DNA of 15,040 nucleotides from Anaerolineae bacterium (GTDB taxonomy: Bacteria; Chloroflexota; Anaerolineae; 4572-78; J111). The position numbers and the translations under genes were made by a program. Under the pieces are notes generated by a model that saw nothing but the letters and a program-made list of their open reading frames with translations, made no database searches and had not been told where the DNA came from. The stretch spans positions 1-15,040 of the forward strand of contig JAGRCC010000185.1 in the NCBI GenBank assembly GCA_020433785.1. The letters run 5' to 3'. Shown here piece by piece: positions 14,195 to 15,040 of the stretch (position 1 is the first letter of the stretch; each line of letters starts with the position of its first letter).

Positions 14195-14956
14195 CTATGA
14201 GCGCAAGTAACTGGCCCCATTTACATCAATAATGCCGCCGGTGACAAATTCGGCTCCTTCAGAGGCCAAAAATAGGATGGCGTAAGCTACTTCTTCCGGT
14301 TTAGCCACGCGATTAAACGGGCTCTGTTGCCGAATAGCTTCGCCTACTGGCGAATCGAGCAGTTCACGGGCCATATCCGTTTCTACAAAACCTGGAGCCA
14401 CCGCCGAGACATATATGTTGTACGGAGCGAGATGCTTGGCTAAAGACTGGCTGAACGAATTGAGCCCGGCTTTGCTGGCGCCATAAGCCGTCGCGGTCGG
14501 TTCGCCTCGAAAAGCGCCGCGCGAGGTCACGTTCACGATGCGCCCGGCTCGCCGCTCGATCATATGTCGGGCCACACAGTAAGCCACATTGGCTGCTCCG
14601 ATCAGGTTGACGTTGATGATATCTTGCCAGGCTTGCAGCCAGTCAGCATAAGATGTCTCGTCAAGGGGGTGATCATAGTAGATGCCGGCGTTATTAACCA
14701 GAATGTCGATCTGTCCGAAAGTTGCTATCGTCTGCTCGACCATTCGAGCTACCGCTTGAGGCTCGGCGACATTGGCCTGAACAAGCAGGTGGTCCGCACC
14801 GGGCAACTGGCTATAAACTTGTTCAGCTGCCTTCCTATGGTGATGATAATGCAGCGCTACTCGACCACCCGCCTGAGCAAACGCCATAGCCGTTACCTGA
14901 CCAATGCCCCGCGAGGCACCGGTGATTAAAATCCGTTTTCCTGAAAAATTCATCAT
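14195..14956 (-). CDS. Short-chain dehydrogenase/reductase, FabG-like
   Basis: A classical SDR that probably reduces a ketone or 3-oxoacyl thioester with NAD(P)H; the substrate is not determined. The 253 residues show the nucleotide-binding TGASRGIG (12-19), NNAG (88-91) and the catalytic tetrad Asn117 (INVNLIGA), Ser145 (VNVTSRGAF), Tyr158 and Lys162 (YGASK). Then comes APGFVETDM (187-195) and a C-terminal FLASEGAEFVTGGIIDVNGA (229-248), the usual FabG-type end. His37-Arg41 after the second strand is rich in basic residues, which favours NADP. GGGGTG lies 5 bases before the first ATG; a second ATG follows immediately. A 45-residue membrane protein follows after 15 bases. FabG, acetoacetyl-CoA reductase and sugar or steroid dehydrogenases cannot be separated from sequence alone. 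Confidence 0.92.
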   Translation of the reverse strand: MMNFSGKRILITGASRGIGQVTAMAFAQAGGRVALHYHHHRKAAEQVYSQLPGADHLLVQANVAEPQAVARMVEQTIATFGQIDILVNNAGIYYDHPLDETSYADWLQAWQDIINVNLIGAANVAYCVARHMIERRAGRIVNVTSRGAFRGEPTATAYGASKAGLNSFSQSLAKHLAPYNIYVSAVAPGFVETDMARELLDSPVGEAIRQQSPFNRVAKPEEVAYAILFLASEGAEFVTGGIIDVNGASYLRS

Positions 14957-14989
14957 CGATTCACCCCATTAATCATATTACTTTAAAAA

Positions 14990-14998
14990 ATTCTAACA
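14990..14998 (-). promoter_or_regulatory. Extended -10 promoter of the SDR gene
   Basis: Minus-strand TGT-TAGAAT (hexamer at 14990-14995) is a TGn extended -10 with five of six consensus bases. Transcription would start near 14983, about 27 nt before the ATG, leaving room for the GGGGTG ribosome binding site. The -35 is weak. Confidence 0.45.
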
Positions 14999-15040
14999 TA
15001 TCTGCCCGAATAGTCACAAAAGGCTGAATTCTTATTTTTA

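Overview
The window looks like a mostly housekeeping stretch of a bacterial chromosome of moderate GC content. The most likely source is a Chloroflexota (Anaerolineae-like) genome. That is an inference from gene style: a secreted phosphoesterase with a LysM and a long Glu/Pro/Thr/Met tail, an LCP-type envelope protein, TATAAT promoters placed directly against start codons, and intergenic heptamer and palindromic repeats. No rRNA or tRNA gene, insertion sequence, phage gene or CRISPR array was seen, and no complete new multi-gene system is evident. The unusual material is mostly small or non-coding.

Layout. (1) 1-2260, minus strand: the N-terminal part of a xylulokinase running off the left edge, preceded by a terminator and a pair of REP-like palindromes that overlap the end of an LCP (LytR-CpsA-Psr) gene. 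(2) 2261-2663: a divergent regulatory region with a perfect palindrome and two promoters. (3) 2664-4931, plus: a secreted 5'-nucleotidase-like phosphoesterase with LysM and repeat tail, ending at a bidirectional terminator. (4) 5062-7082: divergent agmatine deiminase and N-carbamoylputrescine amidase, which together convert agmatine to putrescine. (5) 7088-7447, minus: a DksA/TraR zinc-finger protein convergent with aguB. (6) 7681-10377, plus: ruvB, a small lipoprotein and queA, tightly spaced. (7) 10483-11931, plus: gatB with its own promoter. (8) 11932-13442: a structured leader or operator region, a Glu/Leu/Phe/Val-type dehydrogenase and its terminator. (9) 13443-15040, minus: a 60-residue exported or anchored peptide, terminator-like hairpins, a 45-residue membrane peptide just downstream of an SDR oxidoreductase, and the SDR.

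Genes that work together. aguA and aguB form one two-step pathway. ruvB and queA are neighbours in many bacteria; here a lipoprotein gene sits between them and overlaps queA by four bases. The SDR and the 45-residue protein are probably co-transcribed. The lcp and ruvB genes share the same promoter geometry (TGn-TATAAT, then 7 nt, then ATG), which suggests leaderless mRNAs.

Most worth a second look: the nested inverted repeats before the glutamate dehydrogenase-like gene, the two small membrane peptides near the right end, the non-canonical metal-ligand motifs of the secreted phosphoesterase, the heptamer-repeat insertion inside queA, and the covarying REP-like pair at the lcp stop codon.
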